A stretch of DNA of 64,000 nt, taken from the NCBI GenBank assembly GCA_963827585.1, contig CAWHCK010000046.1, positions 124,001-188,000 of the forward strand, written 5' to 3'. Source of the stretch: VAZQ01 sp963827585 (GTDB lineage Bacteria > Pseudomonadota > Alphaproteobacteria > Rhizobiales > Xanthobacteraceae). A model generated the notes under the pieces. The model saw only the letters and a program-made list of their open reading frames with translations, was not told where the DNA came from and did not search any database. The translations under genes and the position numbers were made by a program. Shown here one piece after another: positions 54,255 through 62,705 of this stretch (its first letter is position 1; every line of letters starts with the position of its first letter).

Positions 54255-55224
54255 TTCCGGCGTCCTTCACCATCTGCGACCATTTCCTGATCTCGGCAGG
54301 GATGAACTGCGCGAGCTCATCCGGCGTGCTGGTCCAGGGTGTGATCGCGAGCGCGTTCATTTTGTCCTGGGTCTCGGGCCGGTTGATGAAGGCCATGAGC
54401 AGGTGGTTGAGCTTGTCGACGATCGGCCGCGGCGTTGCGGCCGGTGCCACCACCGAGAACCAGGGCGTGCCGCCATAGCCCGGCACGCCGGCCTCCGCGA
54501 TGGTCGGAAGATCGGGCATGGCCTTGACGCGCGACGTCGATGTCACTCCGAAGGCTTTCACCTTGCCCTCGTTGATCGCAGGAATGGCGACCGCGAGATC
54601 GACGATCATGAATGGAATGTGGCCGGAGATGATGTCGGCGAGCGCGGCAGCGCTGCCGCGGTAGGGTACGTGCTGCGCCTTGGCGCCGATCATCTTCAGG
54701 AACATCTCCATGAACAGATGGTGCGGCGTCGCCGCGCCCGAGGAGGCATAGCTCAACTGGCCATCCTTGCTCCTGATGAGGGCGATCAGCTCGGGAAGCG
54801 TGGTGGCGCCGAGCTTCGGGTTGGCGACGAGCGCGAACTGCGACGACCCGACCAATCCGATGGGTGCGAAATCCCTGACCGTGTCGTAGGGCAGCGACTT
54901 GTGAATGCTCGGACCCATTGCCAGGGTCGTCACGGGTGCGAGCAGGATCGTGTGGCCGTCGGGTGCGGCGCGCGCGGCCGCCTGGGCCGCGACGATGGTG
55001 CCGGCACCGGGACGATTTTCGACGATGACGGGCCGCTTGAGCTTGTCCTGGAGCTCCTGCGCCAGCAGGCGCGTGAGGATGTCGGTGCCCCCGCCGGCCG
55101 GAAACGGGCAGAGAAAGGTCACGGTGCGTTGCGGATAGTCGTCAGCCGGCGTCTGCGCGGGCGCCGTGCCGACTGCAGCGAGCCCGAGAACGAAGGTCAT
55201 GCCGATGACGACAGCTCGTTTCAT
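54241..55224 (-). CDS. Bug/TctC-family periplasmic binding protein (1)
   Basis: A 327-residue solute-binding protein with signal peptide (VLGLAAVGTAPAQT). DYPQRTVTFLCPFPAGGGTDILTR is the first strand and ligand loop of the Bug fold, and RPVIVENRPGAGTIVAAQAAAR the second. GGGGGAA precedes the ATG at 55224. These proteins serve tripartite tricarboxylate transporters or act as sensors; no TctA/TctB genes are nearby. Divergent from the next Bug gene, 188 bases apart. Ends inside the RND gene's last codons. Confidence 0.92.
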   Translation of the reverse strand: MKRAVVIGMTFVLGLAAVGTAPAQTPADDYPQRTVTFLCPFPAGGGTDILTRLLAQELQDKLKRPVIVENRPGAGTIVAAQAAARAAPDGHTILLAPVTTLAMGPSIHKSLPYDTVRDFAPIGLVGSSQFALVANPKLGATTLPELIALIRSKDGQLSYASSGAATPHHLFMEMFLKMIGAKAQHVPYRGSAAALADIISGHIPFMIVDLAVAIPAINEGKVKAFGVTSTSRVKAMPDLPTIAEAGVPGYGGTPWFSVVAPAATPRPIVDKLNHLLMAFINRPETQDKMNALAITPWTSTPDELAQFIPAEIRKWSQMVKDAGITPE

Positions 55225-55412
55225 GCGTTCCCCCTTTGCGGCCGCAGTGCCCGCAGCGTGCGGACCGATGCTACCGTACGTGTTGACGGCAGGCGAGTTC
55301 CGTTGATACCTCCCGCCGCATGTACCGCCAGCGTGTCGACATGCGACATTCGCGCTCGAGGCGGCAGGGTCGAATGCGATGGCATTCGGCGGGTCCAAGC
55401 AAGGAGACGTGA

Positions 55413-56387
55413 ATGTCGAGATATTCCGTTCTGGTCGCGGCCGCGCTGTTCGCCGCGTCGCCGGCGCTCGGCCAGCAGGATCCGGCCGCCGACTATCCGA
55501 ACCGTCCGGTGAAGATCATCGTGAGCGTGCCGGCGGGCGGCGGTGTCGACACCGTGACGAGGATTTTCGCGGCCCGGCTGCAGCAGCGGCTCGGCCAGCC
55601 GTTCGTGATCGAGAACCGCGGCGGCGGCGGCGGCAACATCGGCGCCGAGGCCGTCTATACCGCCGAGCCCGACGGCTACACGCTGCTCGCCACCCAGCCC
55701 GCGCCGATCACCAGCAACATCGCCCTCTACAAGAAGCTCAACTTCGATCCGGTCGCGCTCGAGCCGGTCGCCGTGATGTCGAAGTTTCCGAACGTGCTGC
55801 TGGTGCGGCAGGATTTCCCGGCGAAGACCGTGCAGGAATTCATGGCGTACGTGAAGGCCAATCCCGGCAAGGTCACCTATGCCTCCCAGGGGCCGGGCAC
55901 GACCTCGCACCTGACCGCGGAGCTGTTCGCAAAGACGACGGGCACCAAGATGCTGCATGTGCCCTATCGCGGCACCGGTCCGGCGCTCAACGACCTCGTC
56001 GCCGGCCACGTCGATTACATCTTCATGGAGCTTTCCGCGGCCTCCAAGCTGCACGAGGGCGGCAAGGCGCGAATTCTAGCGGTCGCAACCGACAAGCGGC
56101 TGGCTATCCTGCCGGACATCCCGACCCTGATCGAGGTCGGCCTGCCCGATTTCGTCTCCGATACCTGGAACGCCATCAGCGCGCCGCCCAAGACGCCGGG
56201 CCCGATCATCGCCAAGCTCAACCGGACGATCAACGACATCCTCAACGAGGCGGACACCAAGGCCCGCTTTCGCGAGCTCAACCTCATGGCCGCCGGCGGC
56301 AGCCCGGAGGATATGGCCAAGCTCAAGAAGGCGGAGACCGAGCGCTGGAGCAAGGTGATCCGCGACGCCGGCATTCAGCCGGAGTGA
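55413..56387 (+). CDS. Bug/TctC-family periplasmic binding protein (2)
   Basis: A 324-residue exported binding protein with signal peptide ending ALGQ. YPNRPVKIIVSVPAGGGVDT and PFVIENRGGGGGNIGAEAVY are the two characteristic ligand loops, with AEPDGYTLL after them. AAGGAG lies six bases before the ATG. Orphan of any transporter membrane genes. A carboxylic acid is the likely ligand by family. Confidence 0.93.
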   Translation: MSRYSVLVAAALFAASPALGQQDPAADYPNRPVKIIVSVPAGGGVDTVTRIFAARLQQRLGQPFVIENRGGGGGNIGAEAVYTAEPDGYTLLATQPAPITSNIALYKKLNFDPVALEPVAVMSKFPNVLLVRQDFPAKTVQEFMAYVKANPGKVTYASQGPGTTSHLTAELFAKTTGTKMLHVPYRGTGPALNDLVAGHVDYIFMELSAASKLHEGGKARILAVATDKRLAILPDIPTLIEVGLPDFVSDTWNAISAPPKTPGPIIAKLNRTINDILNEADTKARFRELNLMAAGGSPEDMAKLKKAETERWSKVIRDAGIQPE

Positions 56388-56406
56388 CGAAGCCCCCGGT
56401 CCAGGC

Positions 56407-56613
56407 TCATGCAATAATGTCGGGCGTCAGCTGGTCCTCGATGTGGGAAATGCGGTCGCGCAGATAGAGCTTGCGCTTCTTGAGACGCTGAACCTGCAGC
56501 AGGTCGGAGCCCGGCGAATGCTGCAATGCGGAGATCGCGGCATCGAGATCGCGGTGCTCCTGCTGCAAGCGCGCCAGTTGCTCCCGCAACTCGCGTTCTT
56601 CGTCTTTGGTCAT
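56407..56613 (-). CDS. DUF465 (YdcH-like) small helical protein
   Basis: A 68-residue protein predicted to be a helical hairpin or coiled coil: EERELREQLARLQQEHRDLD, then LLQVQRLKKRKLYLRDRISHIE. The LxxLKKRKLxLKDxI core is the DUF465 signature. Function is unknown. Its 59-residue paralogue is encoded head-to-head at 56843. Confidence 0.85.
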   Translation of the reverse strand: MTKDEERELREQLARLQQEHRDLDAAISALQHSPGSDLLQVQRLKKRKLYLRDRISHIEDQLTPDIIA

Positions 56614-56842
56614 CGCCACCGCTGATTTCGAAGCTTGAGCCGCCGCCGAGCGCGTTGGGCAGGAGTGGTGTGCCAACCTGCCAAAGTATCCCGTTTTGCC
56701 CGCCGGCATTCAAGCAGCCCTTGTGCGGCAAGGCCGGCGGGGGATTGTTGCGCCGCACAATCGAAACCCGCTTCGAAAACGGGCCGAAAAGGTGTAAGCT
56801 GTCCGGGTCAGGCAATAATCTGACCTCAGGAGAACCCCCCAC

Positions 56843-57022
56843 ATGTCCATAGAAGCGCATCTTGCGGAACTGGAAAGACGGCACCGGCTTCTGGAAGCGG
56901 AAATTACCGAAGCCCGCTCCCATCCATCCGTCGATGATCTCCAGATCGTGGAATTGAAACGTCGCAAGCTGCTGGTAAAGGACGAAATCGCGCGGCTGCA
57001 GGTGGATACGGTCATTCATTGA
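56843..57022 (+). CDS. DUF465 (YdcH-like) small helical protein, second copy
   Basis: A 59-residue protein (MSIEAHLAELERRHRLLEAE; IVELKRRKLLVKDEIARLQ) of the same family as the divergent neighbour at 56407-56613. AGGAG sits ten bases upstream of the ATG. Easy to miss because of its length. Pairs of DUF465 genes are common in Rhizobiales; their role is not known. Confidence 0.85.
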   Translation: MSIEAHLAELERRHRLLEAEITEARSHPSVDDLQIVELKRRKLLVKDEIARLQVDTVIH

Positions 57023-57116
57023 GCTGTGCGCAAGTTTGGTAGCTGAGTTGCGACTCGGCCGCCGCTCACCATTTCGGGCGGCGGTCGTGGTGGGCTAAAG
57101 AAAAAGCGGGGAGGGA

Positions 57117-58091
57117 ATGTTGCGGAGTCTGACCAAGGCCGCGGCCGTCGCTGCGGTCGCGATTGGCATTTGTGGCGGCGCTCTCGCGCAGGATTACCCG
57201 ACCCGGACCGTCAGCCTGGTCGTGCCCTATCCGCCGGGCGGCGGCGTCGACACACTGGCGCGCGTCGTCGCGGAGAAGCTGTCGGGTGCGCTCGGCCAGC
57301 AGGTCGTGGTCGACAACCGCGCCGGCGGTTCCGGCCTCGTCGGCACCCGCGCCTTCATCAAGAGCGCGCCCGACGGCTACACGCTGTTTCTCGGCCACAC
57401 CGGATCGATCTCCATCAATCCGAGCCTCTACGCCAATTCCGGCTTCGATCCGCGCAAGGACTTCGCGCCGATCGGGCTGATCGCGTCGATGCCGGTTGCG
57501 CTGCTCGCACATCCCTCGTTTCCGGCCAAGACCATCGGCGACGTGGTCGCGATCGCGAAACGAGAGGGCACCAAGTTCAATATCGGAACGTCGGCGGTCG
57601 GCACCGGCGGCTATCTCTCCGCCGAATTGTTCAAGTCCATCGCCGGCATCGACGCCGCCATCATCCCCTACAAGGGCACCGGGCAGGTCATGAACGACCT
57701 GCTCGGCAACCACGTGCCGGTCGCATTCGGCGTCTTGCCGCCGGCGCTCGGCAACCTGCAGGCCGGCACACTGCGCGCGATCGCCGTGCTCAGCCCCACG
57801 CGCTTTAGCCTGTTGCCCGATGTCCCGACCGCGAACGAATCCGGCTTGCCCGGCTTCGAATCCGTTCTGCACTACGGGCTGCTTGCGCCTGCCGGTACGC
57901 CCCGGCCGGTCATCGAGCGCCTCAACACGGCGCTGCGGGCGCTCGTCGAGACCGAGCAGGTCAAGGCGCGCATCCTGGCCGAAGGCGGCGACCCCCTGAC
58001 CTCGACCCCCGAGGAATACGCCAAGGACATCGACAGCGAAGAAACCAAGTGGGGGACGCTGGTGCGCAAGCTCAATCTGAAGGTGGAGTGA
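57117..58091 (+). CDS. Bug/TctC-family periplasmic binding protein (3)
   Basis: A 324-residue binding protein. Signal peptide ending GGALAQ; DYPTRTVSLVVPYPPGGGVDT and QVVVDNRAGGSGLVGTRAFI are the ligand loops; GTSAVGTGGYLSAELF shapes the second domain side of the cleft. GGGGAGGG precedes the ATG. Same fold as the neighbours but clearly diverged, so they probably bind different carboxylates. Confidence 0.93.
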   Translation: MLRSLTKAAAVAAVAIGICGGALAQDYPTRTVSLVVPYPPGGGVDTLARVVAEKLSGALGQQVVVDNRAGGSGLVGTRAFIKSAPDGYTLFLGHTGSISINPSLYANSGFDPRKDFAPIGLIASMPVALLAHPSFPAKTIGDVVAIAKREGTKFNIGTSAVGTGGYLSAELFKSIAGIDAAIIPYKGTGQVMNDLLGNHVPVAFGVLPPALGNLQAGTLRAIAVLSPTRFSLLPDVPTANESGLPGFESVLHYGLLAPAGTPRPVIERLNTALRALVETEQVKARILAEGGDPLTSTPEEYAKDIDSEETKWGTLVRKLNLKVE

Positions 58092-58112
58092 GCCAAGACC
58101 AATCTCTCCGTT

Positions 58113-58173
58113 GTCATTCCGGGGCCTGAGCGTAGCGAAGGAGGCTCGCGTCTTCGGCGCGCCCCGGAATGAC
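58113..58173. repeat. CGTCATTCCGGGG-type inverted repeat, copy 1
   Basis: GTCATTCCGGGG (58113-58124) and CCCCGGAATGAC (58162-58173) are exact inverted complements; GAGCGTAGCGAAGGAGGCTCG lies inside as a smaller stem. It fills the gap between the third Bug gene and the convergent padR gene and may act as a bidirectional terminator. Confidence 0.75.
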
Positions 58174-58205
58174 GGCGGATGGTTCTACGCCAACGAAACT
58201 GCCGC

Positions 58206-58832
58206 CTAAGCCTTCTTCACCTCTGAGGCCGCGCGCGCCAGCACTTCGACCACTTTCGCTTCCGCGTCGGCGTCGTCCTCGAGACGCTTGGCCGCCACCT
58301 CGCGCAGGTTCTCGAGCGCGGCGCGCACGAGGCGCGGAACGCTCGCGCCGCGGCGCTCGTCCTCGTCGTCGTCGCCGAAGCGGCGGCGCATGCGCGCAAC
58401 CCGCTCGCCCATGGCGGCGAGCCGCTCGAGCACGGCGTCCACGAAGTCGCGATTTTCGTCGAGATGCGCGCGCCCTTCCTCGGTGATGGTGTAGAGCTTC
58501 TTGGCGCCTTCAACCTGGGCGGTGACGTAGCCCGCCTCTTCGAGATAAGTGAGCGTCGGATAGACGATGCCGGGGCTCGGCGAGTACCAGCCGGCGGTCT
58601 TGTCTTCGAGCACCTTGATGATCTCGTAGCCATGGCGCGGCTGCTCGGCGATCAGCGCCAGCGCGATCAGGCGCAGATCGCCCTGCGCCAGCATCCGGCC
58701 GGCCCGCATCATGTCGTCGCCGCCCATGCCGTGACGCCCGCCGCCCCAGCCATGACCGAACTTTCCGCGCCTGCCGCGGCGCGCCGCCCACTTCCCTTCG
58801 AACGATCCACACGAATGTCTCATGCCGAACAT
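58206..58832 (-). CDS. PadR-family transcriptional regulator
   Basis: A 208-residue winged-helix regulator. Before the HTH lies a Gly/His/Arg-rich segment (KFGHGWGGGRHGMGGDDMM, residues about 24-42). LRLIALALIAEQPRHGYEII and SPGIVYPTLTYLEEAGYV are the PadR HTH; KKLYTITEEGRAHL is the wing. The acidic, helical C-terminus (about 125-208) is the dimerisation arm. AAAGGAGG precedes the ATG at 58832. Palindromic ATATCT boxes overlap its promoter, so autorepression is likely. No obvious target gene besides itself is adjacent. Confidence 0.9.
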   Translation of the reverse strand: MFGMRHSCGSFEGKWAARRGRRGKFGHGWGGGRHGMGGDDMMRAGRMLAQGDLRLIALALIAEQPRHGYEIIKVLEDKTAGWYSPSPGIVYPTLTYLEEAGYVTAQVEGAKKLYTITEEGRAHLDENRDFVDAVLERLAAMGERVARMRRRFGDDDEDERRGASVPRLVRAALENLREVAAKRLEDDADAEAKVVEVLARAASEVKKA

Positions 58833-58850
58833 GTCGGCCTCCTTTGTTGG

Positions 58851-58905
58851 TAAAGATATATCTATAGATATACTAAAATCAGATGTAGCGCAAGATATAT
58901 CTTTA
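58851..58905. promoter_or_regulatory. Palindromic ATATCT operator array of padR
   Basis: A perfect 16-bp palindrome TATATCTATAGATATA (58857-58872) lies 25 bases before the padR start. In addition TAAAGATATATCT (58851-58863) is exactly repeated in inverse orientation at 58893-58905. Read on the padR strand, TTGCGC lies just inside the distal box and the palindrome covers the expected -10. This fits one PadR dimer on each of two sites. Confidence 0.75.
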
Positions 58906-58931
58906 GCTAGAGCGAAGCACCAACTCTCCGT

Positions 58932-59099
58932 CGTCATTCCGGGGCCACCGATCTCGGGGTTCCCCCGAGATCGGCAGTGGATGAGTGCCCAGGTCGGCAA
59001 TAGCCGACCTGGGTGCGCAGCGAGGGAGCCCGGAATCCATAACCACAGCCTGGGCTTATGGATTCCGGGCTCGCCGCTTCGCGGCGCCCCGGAATGACG
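58932..59099. repeat. CGTCATTCCGGGG-type inverted repeat, copy 2 (long form)
   Basis: CGTCATTCCGGGG (58932-58944) and CCCCGGAATGACG (59087-59099) are exact complements around 142 bases that contain further nested stems (CGATCTCGGGG / CCCCGAGATCG and GGAATCCATAA / TTATGGATTCC). With the padR operator it accounts for most of the 340-base gap between padR and the next gene; no gene is seen here. Confidence 0.75.
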
Positions 59100-59172
59100 G
59101 CGGAGTAGGGCCAGCAGAGCAGTTCTGGACTAGCGGCCTAGGCCGGCGCCCAGGTCGCCCCCCACAGGACGG

Positions 59173-60204
59173 TTACGGCGTGATCGCCTGGCGCGCCCGC
59201 GCCACCACGTCCTTCGGCATCGCATAGAGGCTCTGCACCAGCTCCTGCACCTTGGCGCCGGGCAGCGGCGAGATGTCGAGGCGGATCTTCTCGGCGTCGT
59301 CCAGGAACTGCTTGTCGCGCATGGTGGCGTCGAACGCGGTGCGCAGCGTCGCGAGCTGCTCCGCGGGCAGGCCCGGCGGCGCGATATAGGAGCGCTGGAA
59401 AACCTGCTGGCTGATGATCAGCTCGACCACCTTGCGGTTCTCCTCGCCTTTCACGTAGTTGAACACCGAGGGGACGCCCATGCGGGTGAGCTCGGCGTTC
59501 GGCTCGAGGCCGACCTGCAGCAGCACATTGACCTTGTTGTCCCGCAGCCAGTCGGGCCGCTGCGACTTGAAGCTCGACCAGTCCCAGCCGCAGACGCCGT
59601 CGATCTCGCCGCGCTCCATCGCGAGCGCGATCTCGGCGGTGCCGCTGTAGCCCGAGACCACGTCGTATTGCGCGCCCGCGGTCTTCTTGTGCATGTAGCC
59701 GTATTCGCGGGTGGAGTTGTTGGTCGAGACGCCGCCGAAGGCGGCCTTCTGCGTGAGCGCGTCGTCGAAGGTCTTGATCTTGGAGTCCTTGCGGGAGACG
59801 CAGACGCGCGTGCCGCTGTTGGCGGTGCCGAGATAAAGCACCTTGGTCGGATCAAACAGCGCCTCGGCCTTTTCGTCGAGCAGCGGCCCCATCACCGCGC
59901 CCGGCATGATGGCGGCGACCGCGGTGCCGTCCTTGGGCGCGACCGTGCTGATGAAGCCCGCCGCCCGCGCGCTGCCGGCGCCCGGCATGTTCTTCGCGAC
60001 GATGGTGGGCTGGCCGGGAATGTGGCGGCCGTAATGGCGCGCGAGCGCGCGGGCATAGATGTCGTAGCCGCCGCCGGGCGGCGCGCCGATCATGAGGTCG
60101 ATGCTCTTGCCGGCGTAGTAGTCGGCGGCGGAGGCGGACGGCGCCGCGAGCGTCAAGGCTAAGGCAAGCCCGATCAGGCCGGCATGTTTCGTTGCAGGGG
60201 ACAT
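59173..60204 (-). CDS. Bug/TctC-family periplasmic binding protein (4)
   Basis: A 343-residue exported protein (signal peptide LIGLALALTLAAPSASA). GKSIDLMIGAPPGGGYDIYAR and QPTIVAKNMPGAGSARAA are Bug ligand loops, but the tyrosine-rich GGGYDIYAR differs from the GGGxDTxxR of the three neighbours, and SGTRVCVSRKDSKIKT replaces the usual domain II strand, so this belongs to a distinct branch. No transporter genes adjoin. Confidence 0.88.
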   Translation of the reverse strand: MSPATKHAGLIGLALALTLAAPSASAADYYAGKSIDLMIGAPPGGGYDIYARALARHYGRHIPGQPTIVAKNMPGAGSARAAGFISTVAPKDGTAVAAIMPGAVMGPLLDEKAEALFDPTKVLYLGTANSGTRVCVSRKDSKIKTFDDALTQKAAFGGVSTNNSTREYGYMHKKTAGAQYDVVSGYSGTAEIALAMERGEIDGVCGWDWSSFKSQRPDWLRDNKVNVLLQVGLEPNAELTRMGVPSVFNYVKGEENRKVVELIISQQVFQRSYIAPPGLPAEQLATLRTAFDATMRDKQFLDDAEKIRLDISPLPGAKVQELVQSLYAMPKDVVARARQAITP

Positions 60205-60996
60205 CGGTCACTCCGCCAAGTGCGAAAGCTCGCGGCGGACGTTAGGCCATCCGCGGCCGCATGGACAGATATCCGCGTCCGGCCAAATGTCGCAACGGCG
60301 CATTGCCGCGAAGGCGCAGCGAGGCGCGCCCTCGGCCGGGACCGAGTGCGTTGCCGCCAACGCGATGGCCGAGCGATTGGCGATGCACCACTCGCGTCGT
60401 TCCATCTTCACGATGTCAAACAGCGCCTTTTCTTCATTCCCGCGGTGCGTTTCTGCGCCCGGGTTTCTTCGCTTCCTCTTCGCAGCACCCGACCCCGACC
60501 GAGGGGTGGGCGGAGCGCCGGGAGGCGCCAGCCTTGAACATGTCGCGCTCGTAAAGCGCGACGCCACGCTTGCGAGGCGTGGGCCCTCCCGCGCAACCGG
60601 GAGGCCGCCTCTCGGCGCTCCACCGTGGCGTTGTCGGCCCAGGGTCCGCTTCCGTCGCCGGCATTGCCGCCGGCTTCGGCGCGAAGGCTCCACGCAACCG
60701 GGCATTTCCTGCCCGGCCGCGGCCCCGGGCGTCTCGTGTCCGCGGGTTACGAGCCGCGGTCGACGCCACTCCCCGCTCCGCCTGCAGGATCGTCTCCGGA
60801 GACGCCCCTCATGAGCGAGGATGAGGCGATTTTACATTAATGCGTTACGTGGTCAAATCACGTAGTCGTGATGTAGTCACTGGCGACCGACGGGCGCCTG
60901 CACGGCCATCCCGGGGTACCCAAGGGGCGCTACCGAGGGGTTGTGCCCTTGGATCGAGAAATCATTCTTCGGGCAAAGACCTGGGTCAGCCCCCAT
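60205..60996. other. Gene-poor stretch with overlapping spurious frames
   Basis: Several overlapping frames are open on both strands here, but all give Arg/Pro/Gly-rich products without start context, domain or amphipathic structure, and none dominates. The segment around 60490-60560 (GACCCCGACCGAGGGGTGGG) resembles non-coding dispersed sequence. No RNA gene was recognised. I see nothing supported in this region. Confidence 0.5.
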
Positions 60997-61167
60997 ATGC
61001 ACAGAATGGAAGCTCACCTGCTCACGCTAGTCCAGTTTCGCAACAACGCTGCCGAGTGCATTCGATTGGCGGAGGCAGCCCGCACTTCAGAACATAAGTC
61101 CTTTTTCATCGAAATGGCCGAACGATGGCTTACGCTCGCCGAGCGCGCCGAAAAGACGCAAGCATGA
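60997..61167 (+). CDS. Small hypothetical protein
   Basis: A 56-residue, helical, charged protein. FRNNAAECIRLAEAARTSEHK and FFIEMAERWLTLAERAEK form an amphipathic two-helix pattern of a kind I recall in many small rhizobial proteins. Start is uncertain: an in-frame GTG at 60943 would add 18 residues. Isolated gene; no function recognised. Confidence 0.6.
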   Translation: MHRMEAHLLTLVQFRNNAAECIRLAEAARTSEHKSFFIEMAERWLTLAERAEKTQA

Positions 61168-61373
61168 TAGACAACTTGTGAAGGTCGCTTCAATCGGCGG
61201 CCTCCCTAGCATTTGGCAACACACATCGCCCGAGGCTTCAGCGTCGACAATGAGTGTGATGACAACTTCGGTTTTTGAAAGTTCCTAAAATGCAGAAGCC
61301 GCCGTCGCGGTTAACCTAGAAGCAACTGTGCGCGCTACCGCGGGATGGCTCCTGACATCGAAGGAGAGCGACT

Positions 61374-61595
61374 GTGGCAAAAGGCGTGGACATCGAGCTG
61401 GCGCCTCTCGACGAGGATCACGTGCGAGCAAAGATCACCTGGTCCGAGCAGGATGTCGGTGGCGGAAAACTCGCGGTAGAAGTCACCGTCAAAAACATGA
61501 AGACCCGCCCGAAAACCGACGACCAACTTAGATCAGATGCGACAGCGCTGGCCGTGCGTTTCGCACGAGCCTTTGCCGATACGATCGAGAATTAG
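61374..61595 (+). CDS. Small hypothetical protein
   Basis: A 73-residue soluble protein beginning at a GTG with AAGGAG eight bases upstream. KGVDIELAPLDEDHVRAKIT and KLAVEVTVKN suggest a short beta sheet, and a C-terminal helix (ATALAVRFARAFADTI) closes it. No family recognised; the strong ribosome-binding site is the main support. Confidence 0.6.
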   Translation: MAKGVDIELAPLDEDHVRAKITWSEQDVGGGKLAVEVTVKNMKTRPKTDDQLRSDATALAVRFARAFADTIEN

Positions 61596-61724
61596 CGCCG
61601 CTCGGCGATGGTGTACGCACTGGGCCGCTAATGATCTCACGCCGCCATGTGTGAATATACACAAGTCATTGAAGGTTGATTTGTGAGTGAGCAATTGTGC
61701 CCAGACACCACTCAGTCGGTGCGC

Positions 61725-61815
61725 CTAGAGCTTATTGCTGGAGCATGATCTTTTCCGAAAACCGGTACCCACCCCGGATCAAGTCCGGGGCAGGCTTTTT
61801 GGGAGCGTGCTCTAG
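61725..61815. repeat. Dispersed palindromic repeat, copy C (inverted)
   Basis: GAGCATGATCTTTTCCGAAA and ACCGGTACCCACCCCGGATC, then AAGTCCGGGGCAGGC, are the reverse complement of copy B's core; CTAGAGC at 61725 and GCTCTAG at 61809-61815 bound it. It fills part of a 346-base gene-free stretch (61596-61941). Confidence 0.8.
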
Positions 61816-61941
61816 ACTAGCCGTCGGATCGAGCTACGGCACAAGTTCATGACCCTTCTCGGCGGCGCCGCGCCCGCTTTGCTGCACGTGCCGGCAGTCG
61901 ACGGAGAACGATGCAAGAATTTCCGCTCTGCGGCGGTTATC

Positions 61942-62318
61942 TTATTTGAGCGCGGCTGACTTCGGCGCAACCAACAGCGTGTAGCACGCGTCCACAAGGG
62001 CAGAACTCGGGTACATTCACCCGGGATGGTCACGAACTCCTTGGGGATTTCGTCCCGACGCTTCCACGAGTTGACCTTCGAAAGCACGGCTTGCTTCGCA
62101 TCGGCGTCAGGCAGTGCGCGGAATTTGTCGGCGCATACGGGTGCCAGCGCCGCTACGACCGCCAGATCTGAACGCTCTTTTGCCATCTTATCAGCGGTAC
62201 TGCCGAGCGACCAGCCACCCCAGTAAAAGCCAACAAACATCGTTGCGACGGCACCAGCGGCTGCGCCTTGCAGCAGACGATTCAGCGATTCTCCTTGCAG
62301 CATGGAAGGTACTTGCAT
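61942..62318 (-). pseudogene. Small membrane-anchored hypothetical protein with apparent one-base deletion
   Basis: MQVPSMLQGESLNRLLQGAA and VATMFVGFYWGGWSLGSTAD give a single N-terminal TM helix followed by a soluble part (AVVAALAPVCADKFRALPDA; EIPKEFVTIPGE). After about residue 103 the frame changes: one base appears missing at about 62006-62007. In the other frame the sequence continues SALVDACYTLLVAPKSAALK and stops at 61942, a sensible end, whereas the uncorrected frame runs on 45 more Arg/Pro-rich residues to 61812. Unknown family, seen by me as a rhizobial small protein. Confidence 0.6.
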
Positions 62319-62705
62319 GGTATTTCCCTTTCGCCCGACATGTCTCGGAGCGAGGCCACGGACATCCGGACAGCTTTCGGTTCAGCAAGTCGAATTGAAG
62401 ACCGAGCGCGTTGCGATGGCGTATCGGCTATTTTCCGCTTACGCCTTTGTCGGTCTGGAGTTTGAGCAAAATAGCTCACATCTACGGTTGTGACTGGGGT
62501 CGTTGCCAATCAAGCTCGTAACCATCGAGGTCAGCGCTCAAGCTGACATCGATGCGGCGTTCCACGGTCTGCGCTCCGCATGTCGGATCCGGGGTCAATC
62601 GCGTAATTTCAAGCGCGTCCCGAACCCGTCCGCGCTCCACCCCAATGACCGGACCTGTTCCACACTGATCTGCTCTTCCGAAAGGACCACAAAAAGTCCT
62701 GAGCC
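62319..62705. other. Intergenic stretch with possible decayed coding remnant
   Basis: No supported gene. Around 62503-62562 one frame reads KLVTIEVSAQADIDAAFHGL, which recalls the core of ABC_sub_bind (PF04392) binding proteins and could be a decayed fragment. The following 100 bases (GGATCCGGGGTCAATCGCGT onward) look like a dispersed repeat of rhizobial genomes. Both statements are pattern memory only. Confidence 0.3.

Noticed and set aside
60287..60814. 175-codon plus-strand frame after the fourth Bug gene
   Set aside because: Composition is Arg/Pro/Gly-rich, competing frames overlap it on both strands, and no ribosome-binding site or fold is visible.
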